A stretch of 5,390 bases of DNA from JAYTUJ01 sp043744615 (lineage in GTDB: Bacteria > Patescibacteriota > Minisyncoccia > Phycocordibacterales > CAIRYW01), in NCBI GenBank assembly GCA_043744615.1, contig JAYTUJ010000043.1:1-5390 (forward strand). Direction: 5' to 3'. Shown here piece by piece: positions 4,933 through 5,390 of the stretch. The translations under genes were made by a program, and so were the position numbers. The notes beneath the pieces are model-generated. The model was not told the DNA's origin. It ran no database searches and saw only the letters and a program-made list of their open reading frames with translations. How positions within the stretch are numbered: the first letter of the stretch is position 1; every line of letters starts with the position of its first letter.

Positions 4933-5390
4933 ATGGATATATTAGAAAAACTATTTGGGACAGCGGCAAAAGTTAAGATAATGCGACTCTTTATTTTTAA
5001 TGCAGAAAAAACTTTTGAATTAAAAACAATTTCAAAAATGGTTAAAGTTGAACTTTCTAAAGCCCGAAAAGAAGTTTTAACTCTTACAAAAGCAGGGATG
5101 ATTTCTAAAACAAAATCAGGTAACAAATTGAACCCCTCTTTTCCTTACCTAGGACCACTTCAAAAGCTTCTTATTCACCTTTCTCCGGTTGCTCACAAAG
5201 AAATTATCCGTCGTATTAGCCAAGGTGGCCGAATTAAAGTAATCATCGTCTCAGGCTTATTTATAGAAGAATGGGAGAGCCGTGTTGATATTCTTGTTGC
5301 CGGAGACTCTCTTAAAAAAAATATCATTGATCAAGCAATACGAACCATAGAAGCAGAACTCGGAAAAGAGATAAAATATGCTGTTTTAGA
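4933..5390 (+). CDS. Winged-helix DNA-binding protein with nucleotidyltransferase-like domain (3' end outside window)
   Basis: The 152 visible codons begin MDILEKLFGTAAKVKIMRLF, typical of the first helix of an ArsR/MarR-like winged helix. The recognition helix is probably in 'LSKARKEVLTLTKAGMI' (41-57), and the wing is 'SKTKSGNKLN'. Residues ~77-96 are a linker helix. From ~99 on, 'GRIKVIIVSGLF...ESRVDILVAGD...IRTIEAELGKEIKYAVL' resembles the small nucleotidyltransferase (MNT-type) fold. The usual GSxxxG and D-x-D signature is degenerate (SGLF, and SRVDILV with Arg at the first Asp position), so catalysis is doubtful. It may be a regulator with a non-catalytic NTase-like part. The start at 4933 is chosen because the first helix begins there and the -10 sits just upstream. 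The gene continues beyond the window. Confidence 0.7.
   Translation, partial: MDILEKLFGTAAKVKIMRLFIFNAEKTFELKTISKMVKVELSKARKEVLTLTKAGMISKTKSGNKLNPSFPYLGPLQKLLIHLSPVAHKEIIRRISQGGRIKVIIVSGLFIEEWESRVDILVAGDSLKKNIIDQAIRTIEAELGKEIKYAVL

Overview
The window looks like chromosomal DNA of an AT-rich bacterium of the Candidate Phyla Radiation (Patescibacteria), most likely a Parcubacteria-type lineage. This is inferred from protein style: a huge Ser/Thr-rich, cysteine-free surface protein of the kind common in these genomes, a winged-helix protein with a degenerate nucleotidyltransferase-like half, rplJ-rplL separated from rplKA and rpoBC, starts without Shine-Dalgarno sequences, and TAA/TAG stops with no in-frame TGA. 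The phylum is not proven by the sequence alone. All genes lie on the + strand.

Layout. (1) 2-1273: C-terminal part of a large secreted, S-layer-like protein that ends in three tandem stop codons and a strong intrinsic terminator (1351-1390). (2) 1401-1568: a 55-residue single-pass membrane protein whose extended -10 box lies in the terminator U-tract, so its mRNA would be almost leaderless. (3) 1571-1659: a run of A-tracts, then a perfect 12-bp inverted repeat whose right arm contains the start codon of the next gene. (4) 1651-3750: a 699-residue exported alpha/beta hydrolase of the LCAT type with Ser-Asp-His triad candidates, a beta-rich middle, a calcium-loop motif and a helical tail. (5) 3737-3850: a promoter and a ribosomal protein L10 leader RNA. 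(6) 3873-4784: rplJ and rplL, encoding the L10 and L7/L12 proteins of the ribosomal stalk. (7) 4787-4921: a 135-nt element with 24-30 bp arms around a GC-rich core that folds on paper into a three-way junction. It probably includes the rplJL terminator. (8) 4933-5390: start of a winged-helix/nucleotidyltransferase-like protein, cut by the window end.

How it fits together. The window holds two themes: a cell-envelope set (surface protein, small membrane protein, secreted lipase or acyltransferase) and an autoregulated ribosomal stalk operon. L10-(L12)n is expected to bind the leader and repress its own operon. Units are packed tightly, and in two places a terminator overlaps the -10 of the next gene. 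The most unusual items are the large inverted-repeat element after rplL and the hairpin over the hydrolase start codon. No mobile element, CRISPR array, tRNA or rRNA is visible.
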